Origin: Verrucomicrobiia bacterium
Lineage (GTDB): Bacteria > Verrucomicrobiota > Verrucomicrobiia > Limisphaerales > JADLHS01
DNA: 64,000 bases
NCBI GenBank assembly: GCA_026125285.1
Contig: JAHCLO010000017.1
Span: 1 to 64,000, forward strand
Direction: 5' to 3'
Shown: piece by piece, positions 43,392 through 51,972 of the stretch
How positions within the stretch are numbered: the first letter of the stretch is position 1
Layout of the letters: the number at the start of each line of letters is the position of its first letter
Position numbers and translations under genes: made by a program
Notes under the pieces: generated by a model
What the model was told of the DNA's origin: nothing
The model's database searches: none
What the model saw: only the letters and a program-made list of their open reading frames with translations

Positions 43392-44618
43392 ATGACTTCA
43401 CGGGAACGAGTCCTCAGCGCGCTGAACCACCGCGAACCGGATCGAATTCCGATTGATCTCTCGGGCCATCGCTCCTCCGGCGTCATGGCCATGGCCTACG
43501 CCCGGCTGCGCGCTTACCTCGGATTGCCGAAGAAGCCAATTCGCGTCTATGACCCGGTCCAGCAACTCGCCATCGCGGACGAAGACGTACTCCAACGCTT
43601 TCGCGTGGACACCATCGAACTGGGCCGCGCCTTCGCGCTCGAAGACAAGTGGTGGAGCGAGTGGACTTTGCCCGACGGCACGCCCTGTCTCAGGCCGGTT
43701 TGGGCCAAACCGGAACGTATCGAAGGCGAATGGTTGATCCGCTCACCGAAAACCAAACGCGTCATCACCCGAATGCCCGACGGCGTGATTTATTTTGAAC
43801 AAACGCACCGGCCATTCGCAGACGAGGACAATCTTGACCGGTTGCAGGAGGAATTATCCGAAAGCATGTGGACCGCCATTGCCTCACCACCCGGTCCGAT
43901 CATCGTTGGATCGGACGGCATGAGAGTCTTTCGCGAAAGTGAGCAACGTCTGCGTCAGCAAACTGACCGTGCCATCATTGGCTTGTTCGGCGGCAACTTG
44001 CTGGAGATGGGGCAATTTCTTTATCGCAACGACAATTTCTTCATGTTGCTGGCCGGCAATCCAGGTCGCGCACATGAGTTCCTGGATCGCGTCACTGAGA
44101 TGCACCTGACGAACCTGGAACGCTTCCTTGGTGCCGTAGGCGAGTTCATTGACGTGATTCTCTTTGGTGACGATCTCGGGATGCAGAGCGGCCCACAGGT
44201 TTCGCCTCGAATGTATCGGGAGTTCTTCTTCCCACGCGAGCAGCGCATGTGGTCGCGTGCCAAGCAACTCGCCCCGCACATCAAGATCATGCTGCACTGC
44301 TGCGGCGGCGTGCGCGAGTTGCTGCCTGGCTTGATCGAAGCCGGCCTGGACGCGATCAATCCCGTTCAGATCACCTGTCGCGGGATGGACGCCACTGGGT
44401 TAAAGAAAAATTTCGGCCAGCAACTCACCTTCTGGGGCGGCGGTTGCGACACGCGCGAGATTGTGAGCAAAGCCACGCCCGCGCAGGTCCGCGACCATGT
44501 GCGCCGTCAGATGGACATCTGGCGTTCTGGCGGCGGCTACGTGTTCCAGCAAGTCCACAACCTCATGGCCGATGTCCCGCCTGCCAACATTGAGGCGATG
44601 TTTGATGCGGTGAACTGA
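43392..44618 (+). CDS. uroporphyrinogen decarboxylase superfamily protein (URO-D-like methyltransferase type)
   Basis: This 408-residue cytoplasmic protein has a URO-D barrel. TSRERVLSALNHREPDRIPI opens it, VILFGDDLGMQSGPQVSPRM lies mid-barrel, and HCCGGVRELLPGLIEAGLDA with NPVQITCRGMD near the end is a zinc-type region of URO-D superfamily methyltransferases (HxCx region). True HemE has other conserved residues and is shorter (~350), so this is one of the corrinoid-linked or unassigned members. It is divergent from the EF-hand/GH38-like operon and lies in the carbohydrate island. O-demethylation of methylated sugars or phenolics is a speculation only. Confidence 0.72.
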   Translation: MTSRERVLSALNHREPDRIPIDLSGHRSSGVMAMAYARLRAYLGLPKKPIRVYDPVQQLAIADEDVLQRFRVDTIELGRAFALEDKWWSEWTLPDGTPCLRPVWAKPERIEGEWLIRSPKTKRVITRMPDGVIYFEQTHRPFADEDNLDRLQEELSESMWTAIASPPGPIIVGSDGMRVFRESEQRLRQQTDRAIIGLFGGNLLEMGQFLYRNDNFFMLLAGNPGRAHEFLDRVTEMHLTNLERFLGAVGEFIDVILFGDDLGMQSGPQVSPRMYREFFFPREQRMWSRAKQLAPHIKIMLHCCGGVRELLPGLIEAGLDAINPVQITCRGMDATGLKKNFGQQLTFWGGGCDTREIVSKATPAQVRDHVRRQMDIWRSGGGYVFQQVHNLMADVPPANIEAMFDAVN

Positions 44619-44622
44619 AGGC

Positions 44623-44663
44623 GCCGCTACGCACGGGCGTAGCGGCTTTCGGTAGAAAGCCGC
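44623..44663 (+). terminator. two overlapping hairpins between convergent genes
   Basis: GCCGCTACGC-ACGG-GCGTAGCGGC (44623-44646, perfect 10-bp stem) overlaps GCGGCTTTC-GGTA-GAAAGCCGC (44642-44663, perfect 9-bp stem), so only one can form at a time. They follow the URO-D stop by 4 bases and face the GH38-like gene from the other side. They may act as a terminator, although no T-run follows the stem. Confidence 0.5.
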
Positions 44664-44766
44664 CATCGTAGTTTTCTCAAAACCGCATGGTAGAGTTCAT
44701 CCGCCTTTCGCTTCTTGATTACCGGCGCTCTTCCGAGACGCCGCTACGCTGAAGTGGCGCTAAGTT

Positions 44767-47700
44767 TCAATCCAACTCCGCTCGCAGACTCATCAAGCCA
44801 AAGGCAGGAACAGTCATGCGATCACCCAACTCCGCGCCAGGCTTCTCGCTCGTGTCGGTCGCGAAGACCGCCTTTGGTTTCAATCCGCCCCAAGCGAGCT
44901 TCACCGTCTTCGCTTTTCCAGATGCGCCGAACAACCGCACGATGATCGCGCGTCCGTCGTCGCTGGGTTTGAGTCCAGTGACAAGCACATCTTCAGAACT
45001 GATCTTGAAAAGTGGCGCTCTGTCCGGCTTCGGGCCGCGCGCGGGCAGCGGCAGCAACGGCTGGCTGAAACCGGTTGCGAAACGCGTGTTTTCCGCCGGA
45101 TCAGACTTGCGATACGGACGCAGCACGAAGCGGAAGCGCGTCGGACCTTCCTGATAGGCGCGGTAGTTCGTGCCCCAGTGATTGTTCATCGCCCACGAAT
45201 ACAGTTTCTGAGTCGGCTCGACTTCCTTGCGCCACACATCCGGGTTCGTCTGCGAATTCAGCAGCGTGGCTGTGATGCCGCCGACCTGCACCAGTGGCGC
45301 GTCCAGCGTGACCCATTGAATGCCGCGGTTGCGATTCGCCACCTCGGCCCAACGGCCCACGGTGAACCAGTTCTTGCACGCGCTGGGCATCTGGTCGGCT
45401 TCAGGCCGCATCACGCCGAAGGGCAAATCGAGCCGCACCTCGCCGTCCGGCACATTGAATTCGAACGCGAAGTTGACGCTCTCCTTGGCCGCACGATTGC
45501 GGTAATCGCCTTCCGGATGCTCCGTTTTCGCCGGTCGCGGCGCACGCTCTTTGTCGAGGTCGTTGATCAACTCCACGTGATCCATGTCGGCCACCACGCG
45601 CACTTCGCGCGTCAGCTTGCGGCAGCCGGGTGCAGCGGATTCGACGATGAGCGAAGCAACCAACGGCCCGGGTTCGCCGACGCGAATCGTCACCGGCCCG
45701 TTGCGCTGGAGGTCCTTCAAATCGTCGGCGATCAGGTAAAGATAATCGTTCAGGCCGCGACCAGAGCTGGTGTCGGCGAAATTGCCCTTAACGCCTTTCG
45801 CAGTTAGCTCGATGATCGCGCCCGTTTGTTCATCAAGCCGGACCCGGACTTTACCACTGTCGAGCATCGCACCGCTGGCCATGGCTTGCTTTGCGACGTG
45901 CGCCTGACCGGAGATAACTGAAAACCGCTTCACGCCGAACGCCGGCACCTCGCTCGCAAGGAATACGAGTTCGCCCGAGAGCAACCGCTGGGATGGCACG
46001 GGTTTGCCGCGCTCGTCCAGCACTCGGTCGCCGGCGGCAGAGAGTTCTTTGGAGACCGGGATAAGTTCGGAGCGGGACCAAGAAGTGGTATTGAAGACGT
46101 CCACCCCGTTAGTGGCACAGGCATCTTGCCTGTGGGGCGTGGTCGGCATCTTGCCCGCGGTAGGACCGGCCTTTCCCGATGCAGGCAGGATGCCTGCGCC
46201 ACTTGACAGGCTGGAAGCCTGTCCTACCAACTCACGCGACTGCCGGTCTGCCGCCAGCGCATAGCCGCGCTTAATCTCCCACTGTTCCTTCGTCTCCCGC
46301 CGTTCCGGTCCCCAGACGCTGCAATGCGCACCCCACGTGTGTTCCGAGTAGAGCAACACGTTGCGCCACGCGTCCGCGAACGCCGCGCGCGGATAGCTCC
46401 TTGGATCGAGCATCGCCCAAAGCGCCTCCGCTTGGGTGAGGCGATCCGAGCTTTCGCGGTTCATGGCCGTCTCGAGCGCCGAAGAACCCGCGCCGTCCTC
46501 CCAGTAGGGTGTCCAATCGCCATGGACGACCGGCAATTGCGCGCCGTGCTTTTGCTCGAACGATCGAAACGCTTCGCTCACGCCTGAAATGATGAATCGC
46601 GGCCAGGCATATTTCGCGTTCCAGTCCTTCACGAACTCGCAGATGACCGGGTCGGGCACGGCGTTGTCCCCATGCCCGCTCCAGCGCACGTGCGCGATGT
46701 CGTAGGGATAAGCTCGTTGCTCCAAGCCGTCGTAGAAATCCTCCACCAGCTTTGGAGAAAACTTCCCGTAACGATGCGACATCGCGTAACCCCAAAACGG
46801 AATCCACACGAGCACTTTGGACTCCCCGTCCGGTCCAACCCACCAGAACGGTTTGTTCTCCCATTCGCGTAGAATTGTGCCGATGCGGTCGAAATAATTC
46901 GGCGCAGTGTTGAAGTAGCGAATGCCCGCGTGCGCCATCGCGGTGACCGTTCCCCACGTGTAACCCGGCACATCGGAGATCATCACCGAGTCAATCGGGC
47001 GGCCCGTTTGTTCGGCGAGTTGCGTGGCGTAATGAAACAGCCGAACCAATTCCTCCGGCCGGCACAGCCCGGTGAGTTCGTTCAGATACATCCCACAAAG
47101 CGTGACCTGGCCGCGCTTCGCGGCATCGAAAAAGTCCGCGCGTTGCTCCGGTCCCAGCCGGCGCAAATACAGGTCCGCCGCCCAGAGCACCTCCACGTTC
47201 CAGACGAAGCGCGACCCTTCCGGATAATTCGCCGTCCGTTTCGCCGCCGCGATGCCCTCCACGAGATTTTGCACCTGCCGGTCTTCAATGGCCGTCTGGA
47301 TTTCGGTGTAGCCAATGTCCGTATGCGAATGGGGCAGAATGTAAACCGTAAGCGGGCGCACGGGTTTGATTTCCATTTCCCGCCGCGCCAGCACCTTGCC
47401 GCCGGACGCAACCGTCACCTGGACCGCGGTGTTGGATTTCACCTGCGGCACGAGCAGTTCGACCGTGTTCACGCCCCTCTCCAGGCGAACCGTCTGTGGC
47501 GCGCCGCCGGCGATGCTGACGCTGGCCTCGGCCGGTTCGCCCACCTGCCGGAGGGAAACTGACACCGGATGAAACAGGTTTCCCTGAACCTCCTTCAGCG
47601 CGCGAATGCTGGCAACGCCGGTGACCAGCGTCCGGTTGGCCACGGGCGCCAAAACCGCGCCCGCAGTCGTTTCGAGGGCGAGCGAATCGTAGAGCATCCA

Positions 47701-48291
47701 ACTGCCCGCCAGCGTGGTGAGGGCGAGTTGGTTTTCACCGGTTCTCAACGCGCCGGCCGGAAAGGCGAGTTCCAGTACGCGTGGTTTACCCTTTCCCGGC
47801 TGACCTTGAATGCTGTCGTCGCCGGCGCCCGCCGGGAGGTTGCGGACCAACACCGCGTCGTTGAGCCGGAATTCAAGCCGAGGAGGGCCGCTCGCGTGAG
47901 TGTCGAGCAACCGCACCTTGAGTCGCGCTTCCTCTTCAGGCGGGGGCTCTTTCAATTCGAAGACCACGATGAAGGTGTGGTTTCGCCCACCTGCCCAGGC
48001 GTCAGCAGGCCCCGGGTGTGCGTAGGGCCAGTCGCGGCTCGGCTCCGACTCGCCCACGAAGAACACCGCGTCCTCTCCAAACTGCGCGTAACCTCCGGGC
48101 GCCAGAGCGAACTCGCGGTTGTCGCTGTCAGGCCGACCGATTTCCCAGAGCGTCGAGTATTCCGCTGCCCCGCAGAAGCCAGCCCCCAACCAACTCAGCC
48201 CCAGGACGACGGAGAAGATCGTAACGGCGAACCTGCCGGTCGTTGAAGTTGAAGCGCCACCTGTCCCGGAGACTCTTTCCCAAGTGCCCAT
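44767..48291 (-). CDS. second large secreted GH38-like enzyme, with in-frame repeat insertion
   Basis: The 1174-residue protein has a signal peptide (RFAVTIFSVVLGLSWLGAGF). A PL4-like N-terminal domain (~47-215: LWEIGRPDSDNREFALAPGG and ESEPSRDWPYAHPG) resembles that of the first enzyme. The GH38 barrel shows PHSHTDIGYTE (His321, His323, Asp325), the nucleophile-position Asp440 in VMISDVPGYTW, and YSEHTWGAHC (~649-657). The beta-sandwich C-terminal part starts with GVDVFNTTSWSRSELIPVS. Between barrel and sandwich, residues ~688-728 (LVGQASSLSSGAGILPA, then KMPTTPHRQDACAT) are the translation of a composite palindromic repeat (46109-46228). The gene has no frameshift, so the repeat is tolerated as a linker. 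Specificity unknown. It is divergent from the PduS-like gene. Confidence 0.75.
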   Translation of the reverse strand: MGTWERVSGTGGASTSTTGRFAVTIFSVVLGLSWLGAGFCGAAEYSTLWEIGRPDSDNREFALAPGGYAQFGEDAVFFVGESEPSRDWPYAHPGPADAWAGGRNHTFIVVFELKEPPPEEEARLKVRLLDTHASGPPRLEFRLNDAVLVRNLPAGAGDDSIQGQPGKGKPRVLELAFPAGALRTGENQLALTTLAGSWMLYDSLALETTAGAVLAPVANRTLVTGVASIRALKEVQGNLFHPVSVSLRQVGEPAEASVSIAGGAPQTVRLERGVNTVELLVPQVKSNTAVQVTVASGGKVLARREMEIKPVRPLTVYILPHSHTDIGYTEIQTAIEDRQVQNLVEGIAAAKRTANYPEGSRFVWNVEVLWAADLYLRRLGPEQRADFFDAAKRGQVTLCGMYLNELTGLCRPEELVRLFHYATQLAEQTGRPIDSVMISDVPGYTWGTVTAMAHAGIRYFNTAPNYFDRIGTILREWENKPFWWVGPDGESKVLVWIPFWGYAMSHRYGKFSPKLVEDFYDGLEQRAYPYDIAHVRWSGHGDNAVPDPVICEFVKDWNAKYAWPRFIISGVSEAFRSFEQKHGAQLPVVHGDWTPYWEDGAGSSALETAMNRESSDRLTQAEALWAMLDPRSYPRAAFADAWRNVLLYSEHTWGAHCSVWGPERRETKEQWEIKRGYALAADRQSRELVGQASSLSSGAGILPASGKAGPTAGKMPTTPHRQDACATNGVDVFNTTSWSRSELIPVSKELSAAGDRVLDERGKPVPSQRLLSGELVFLASEVPAFGVKRFSVISGQAHVAKQAMASGAMLDSGKVRVRLDEQTGAIIELTAKGVKGNFADTSSGRGLNDYLYLIADDLKDLQRNGPVTIRVGEPGPLVASLIVESAAPGCRKLTREVRVVADMDHVELINDLDKERAPRPAKTEHPEGDYRNRAAKESVNFAFEFNVPDGEVRLDLPFGVMRPEADQMPSACKNWFTVGRWAEVANRNRGIQWVTLDAPLVQVGGITATLLNSQTNPDVWRKEVEPTQKLYSWAMNNHWGTNYRAYQEGPTRFRFVLRPYRKSDPAENTRFATGFSQPLLPLPARGPKPDRAPLFKISSEDVLVTGLKPSDDGRAIIVRLFGASGKAKTVKLAWGGLKPKAVFATDTSEKPGAELGDRMTVPAFGLMSLRAELD
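46109..46228. repeat. composite short-palindrome repeat inside a GH38-like gene
   Basis: This 120-base block (exactly 40 codons) contains three short hairpins, each with a 3-base loop: CACAGGCA-TCT-TGCCTGTG (46116-46134), GCAGGCA-GGA-TGCCTGC (46181-46197), and GACAGGCT-GGA-AGCCTGTC (46205-46223). It reads in frame within the enzyme and matches the intergenic palindromes common in PVC-group genomes. Confidence 0.75.
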
Positions 48292-48437
48292 AACGCTTTG
48301 ATTCTCTTACCGTCCAAACCCGCGTGCAAGCCAATTGGTCCTGTATGTCACCCGCTTGGTGGGTCTGCCGCGATGCGGCGTGAGTTTTTGATGTGGCCTG
48401 CCCATTCGTCAGGACATAATCTGGTTTGGAACTTGAA

Positions 48438-49754
48438 ATGAACCTGGCCGAACAAGTCAAGCAGGCCGGCGTGGTGGGCGCGGGCGGGGGTGGATTTCCC
48501 ACCCACGTCAAGCTCGCCGCCAGGGCGGACATCGTCATCGCCAATGGCGCCGAGTGCGAACCGCTCCTGCACAAGGACGCAGTCATCATGGAGGAACAAG
48601 CCGCCGACCTCGTGCGCGGCATGCAACTCGCCATGGAAGCCGTCGGCGCGAAGGAAGGTGTCGTCGGCATCAAGGGCAAGAAGCAGCGCGCCGTTGAAGC
48701 CGTGAACGCGGCAGTCAAGGGGACGAACGTGCGCGTGCAGTTGCTCGGCGATTATTATCCGGCGGGCGACGAATACGATCTGGTCTTCAACGTGACTGGC
48801 CGATTGATTCCGCCGCAAGGCATCCCGATCAATGTCGGTGTGGTGGTGAACAATGTCGAAACCTTCGTCAACATCGCCGAAGCCGCAAGTGGCAAACCGG
48901 TCACGCACAAGATGCTCACCATCGCCGGCGCCGTGCGGTCGCCAGTGACGCTGCGCGTGCCGCTGGGCACGGTCTATCGCGATTGTCTCGCGGCGGCGGG
49001 CGGATTGACCACCGACGACGCGGTGCTGGTCATTGGCGGTTTGATGATGGGGCAGACCACCGACGACCTGGACACGCCCGTCACCAAGACCGCGACGGGG
49101 GTGGTGATTCTGCCGCGCTCGCACCATGTCATCCAACGCAAGCTCAAGCCGAACCAGGCCCAGGCGCAGATTGGCAAATCGGCGTGCGACCAATGCCGCT
49201 ATTGCACGGAGTATTGCCCGCGCTTCCTGTTGGGTTACGCGGTCGAGCCGCATCAGGTCATGCGCAGCCTCGCCTTCACGGCCACGGGCGCGGATTATTT
49301 CAACCAGTGGGCATCGCTTTGTTGCTCCTGCGGTTTATGCACGCTTTATGCCTGTCCGGAGGAGCTTTACCCCAAGGAAGCCTGCGACGACGCCAAAGCC
49401 GCCCTGCGCCGCGCGAATATCAAATGGGCCGGTCCGACAACGGTGAAACCGCATCCCATGCACGATGGCCGTCGCGTTCCGATCAAGACGCTGACCAGGA
49501 AACTTCACGTTCAGGACTACGATTTACCCGCGGCGTTTAGCGAGGAGGGAGTTTCGCCAAGCCGCCTGATGTTGAGGCTCAAGCAAAGCGCCGGCACCGC
49601 CTGCCAGCCGAAGGTACGCGTCGGCGACCGCGTGAGCGCGGGACAGATCATCGGCGAACCGGCGGCAAATGCCTTGGGCGCCGTGTTGCACGCGCCCTTG
49701 GCCGGTCTGGTGAGTGAGGTGACGGAGCACCAAATTGTTTTGGAGAGGTCATGA
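48438..49754 (+). CDS. pduS: PduS/RnfC-like flavo-iron-sulfur protein
   Basis: This 438-residue protein has an RnfC/NuoF-like N-terminal domain (GVVGAGGGGFPTHVKLAARA, the FMN/NAD-binding Gly-rich loop, then NGAECEPLLHKD). Two iron-sulfur motifs follow: CDQCRYCTEYCPRFLL and SLCCSCGLCTLYACPEELYP. The C-terminal barrel-sandwich (VRVGDRVSAGQIIGEPAANA, GLVSEVTEHQIVL) completes the PduS layout. In the Pdu microcompartment PduS is a cobalamin reductase that passes electrons through PduT. The ATG at 48438 begins MNLAEQVKQAG; a TTG 12 bases upstream is less likely. A PduT-like BMC gene follows ~260 bases downstream after a repeat pair, so the pair works as a unit. Confidence 0.85.
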   Translation: MNLAEQVKQAGVVGAGGGGFPTHVKLAARADIVIANGAECEPLLHKDAVIMEEQAADLVRGMQLAMEAVGAKEGVVGIKGKKQRAVEAVNAAVKGTNVRVQLLGDYYPAGDEYDLVFNVTGRLIPPQGIPINVGVVVNNVETFVNIAEAASGKPVTHKMLTIAGAVRSPVTLRVPLGTVYRDCLAAAGGLTTDDAVLVIGGLMMGQTTDDLDTPVTKTATGVVILPRSHHVIQRKLKPNQAQAQIGKSACDQCRYCTEYCPRFLLGYAVEPHQVMRSLAFTATGADYFNQWASLCCSCGLCTLYACPEELYPKEACDDAKAALRRANIKWAGPTTVKPHPMHDGRRVPIKTLTRKLHVQDYDLPAAFSEEGVSPSRLMLRLKQSAGTACQPKVRVGDRVSAGQIIGEPAANALGAVLHAPLAGLVSEVTEHQIVLERS

Positions 49755-49785
49755 TGATAATGGCACGACGACTTTCTTCAGAGCA

Positions 49786-49945
49786 CTCACCCTCACCCCG
49801 GCCCTCTCCCGCTGGGAGAGGGAGAATTGTCTGCCGATCAACCGCAGGTCGAACGTCTGAGTTCGCTCAAAGGTCGAAGGCGAAGTGCGACTTGGCCGCC
49901 TGCTGTTCCCTCTCCCGGTGGGAGAGGGTAAGGGTGAGGGGGAAC
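49786..49945. repeat. second inverted REP-like pair between PduS- and PduT-like genes
   Basis: Copies at about 49786-49824 (ACTCACCCTCACCCC, then GCTGGGAGAGGG) and 49905-49945 (inverted) flank ~80 bases. The layout and core are the same as at 42479-42634, and the reverse-complemented loop aligns moderately to that loop. It fills most of the 263-base gap between the two genes. Confidence 0.75.
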
Positions 49946-50017
49946 GCTGCAACTTCAAGCAGGCCGACGAACTCACGCACGCGGCCAATTGCCCAGAACA
50001 CTCAACTTCATTAATCC

Positions 50018-50569
50018 ATGCCCGACAAATCCATCGGTCTGATTGAACTCTCCAGCGTCGCCGCCGGCTTCGAGGTGGCCGACACGATGCTCAAAGCCGG
50101 CAACGTGCGCTTGTTGCTCTCGCGCTCGATTTGCTCCGGCAAGTACATGGTTCTCATCGGGGGCGAAACCGCCGCGGTCGAAGCCGCTGTGCAAGCCGGT
50201 GCCGAAGCTGCCAACGGCTGCCTCATTGACAGCTTCACCATTGCCAACGTACATCCGGATGTTTTTGTCGCCATCGGCCGCACGCAGCCGGTTCAACCGG
50301 ACGGCGCGTTGGGAATTTTGGAATCGTTCAATGTAGCAACGTTGATCCAGGCGGCCGATGCCGCCGCGAAAGCAGCGGCCGTTCAACTCCTCGAAATCCG
50401 CCTGGCGATGGCATTGGGCGGAAAGGCGTTTTGTACGATGACTGGTGACGTGGCCTCCGTTCAGGCCGCCGTGGGCGCCGGTCGCAGAGTGATCGCCGAC
50501 GCGGGTGTGTTGGTAAACGCCGTGGTGATTTCGCGGCCGCACCCCGATGTCTATCGCGAAGTGATTTGA
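50018..50569 (+). CDS. pduT: BMC-T shell protein of PduT type
   Basis: This 183-residue protein has two tandem BMC domains (residues ~5-85: IGLIELSSVAAGFEVADTML; ~95-180: ALGILESFNVATLIQAADAA), so it forms a pseudo-hexameric trimer in a microcompartment shell. Cys39 in SRSICSGKYMVL sits where PduT's Cys38 binds the central [4Fe-4S] cluster (PduT reads KTICPGKFL), so the iron-sulfur role is probably kept. Length matches PduT (184). It is downstream of the PduS-like gene; together they would conduct electrons across the shell. No other shell protein or encapsulated enzyme is in the window. Confidence 0.88.
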   Translation: MPDKSIGLIELSSVAAGFEVADTMLKAGNVRLLLSRSICSGKYMVLIGGETAAVEAAVQAGAEAANGCLIDSFTIANVHPDVFVAIGRTQPVQPDGALGILESFNVATLIQAADAAAKAAAVQLLEIRLAMALGGKAFCTMTGDVASVQAAVGAGRRVIADAGVLVNAVVISRPHPDVYREVI

Positions 50570-50605
50570 GTTCCGTCCCTCCACTCTGCGCCCCTTCCAC
50601 ATCGC

Positions 50606-51877
50606 ATGAAACCAACCCTGCGCCAGTCCATCCAACGCCTCGGCATTGTGGATGTCCACGAGCATCACATGCCCGAGTTGCTGCTGAACCGCGACGTCAG
50701 CCTGCTCCAGTTGTTCCGCCAGAGCTACGCCGGCTGGACCCAGGCGCGGCCTTATCCGCTGCCTTTCGAAACCCGCACGGGCGATCCTATGCTGGCGGAC
50801 GCCGGGCCAACCACTTGGGCGGCGCTCACTCCGTTCCTTGAACACAGCGGATCATCCATGTTCGTGCGCAATCTTGTCGGTGCCGTCACAAGTCTTTACG
50901 GTGACGGCGAACCGGCAATCACCCGCAAGAACTGGCGCGCATTGGACACCGCTGTGCGGAAAAATCATCGCCGGCCGGACTGGTGTCAGACAGTGTTGCG
51001 CCGCGCTGGCATCGAGCGCGTGATTACCGACCCCTACAACGATCCGCTGCTCGACGCCCCGCGCGCCTTGGGGAACAACTACCTTTCGGTGATGCGCCTC
51101 AACGCCTTCGCATGCGGCTGGCATCCGGATGCGTGCGATCACAACGGCAATCGCGGGCACGCGCTGCTGCGCCGCTGCGGCGTGCAACCGGATTCCTTTG
51201 GCGCTTACTTGCGCGGACTGGAAAAGGTCGTGGAGGGACTTGCGGCGCGGCAACAGGTGGCACTGAAGAACGCCCTGGCTTACGACCGGGACGTGGCGTT
51301 CGATGAACCGGATGAGAAACTCGCCCGGCGCGCATGGGGCCAGCCTTCCCCGTCACCGGCGGAAAGGAAGGCCTTCAGCGATCTGATCGTGGACCGGTTC
51401 TGCAAGCTGGCCGGAGAACGGGACGTGCCGGTGCAGATGCATCTGGGCACGGCGCTCATTCGCGGGTCGCATCCGCTCACGGCGGCGGGATTGTTCGAGC
51501 GGCATCCGCGCACGCGGTTTCTGTTGATGCACCTGGCGTATCCGTGGAGTCGCGACCTGCTGGGGCTGGCTTTCGTGTATCGCAATCTCTGGCTGGATCT
51601 CACCTGGTCGCTGCTGCTCAGTCCGTCGCACTTCAAGCTCGCGCTGCACGAGGCTATCGAAGTCCTGCCCGACGAATCCCGTTTAATGATCGGGGGCGAC
51701 AACTGGCACGTGGAAGAAACCTATGGCGCGATGCAATGGGCGCGGAGATTAATTGGTGAAGTTCTGGAGGAAAAGGTGGCCTCCGGCTATTTCCGCCGGG
51801 AAGATGCCGAGCGTCTGGCCCGGAAAATCCTGCGCGAGAATGCGATCCGGTTCTTCAAACTGGAAGGCAGCGAATGA
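50606..51877 (+). CDS. amidohydrolase-family metal-dependent hydrolase
   Basis: This 423-residue cytoplasmic TIM-barrel protein has the amidohydrolase HxH motif (His18/His20 in IVDVHEHHMPEL), a mid-barrel Lys in ARQQVALKNALAYD, a metal-type His in VQMHLGTALIRGSHP, and the C-terminal Asp in MIGGDNWHVEETYG. This fits the amidohydrolase_2/uronate-isomerase-like group. It starts 37 bases after the BMC gene, so it is probably in the same operon. A hydrolase or isomerase acting on a sugar acid or its lactone would fit the island, but no substrate can be assigned. Confidence 0.72.
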   Translation: MKPTLRQSIQRLGIVDVHEHHMPELLLNRDVSLLQLFRQSYAGWTQARPYPLPFETRTGDPMLADAGPTTWAALTPFLEHSGSSMFVRNLVGAVTSLYGDGEPAITRKNWRALDTAVRKNHRRPDWCQTVLRRAGIERVITDPYNDPLLDAPRALGNNYLSVMRLNAFACGWHPDACDHNGNRGHALLRRCGVQPDSFGAYLRGLEKVVEGLAARQQVALKNALAYDRDVAFDEPDEKLARRAWGQPSPSPAERKAFSDLIVDRFCKLAGERDVPVQMHLGTALIRGSHPLTAAGLFERHPRTRFLLMHLAYPWSRDLLGLAFVYRNLWLDLTWSLLLSPSHFKLALHEAIEVLPDESRLMIGGDNWHVEETYGAMQWARRLIGEVLEEKVASGYFRREDAERLARKILRENAIRFFKLEGSE

Positions 51878-51972
51878 TCGGCTCTGGAGCACAACTGTCG
51901 CCACCCTGACGGCCTGCCGCTGATTTGCGTTGGAGGCTGATTCCCATGACCGCGCGCCGCCACGCCCCCGTT

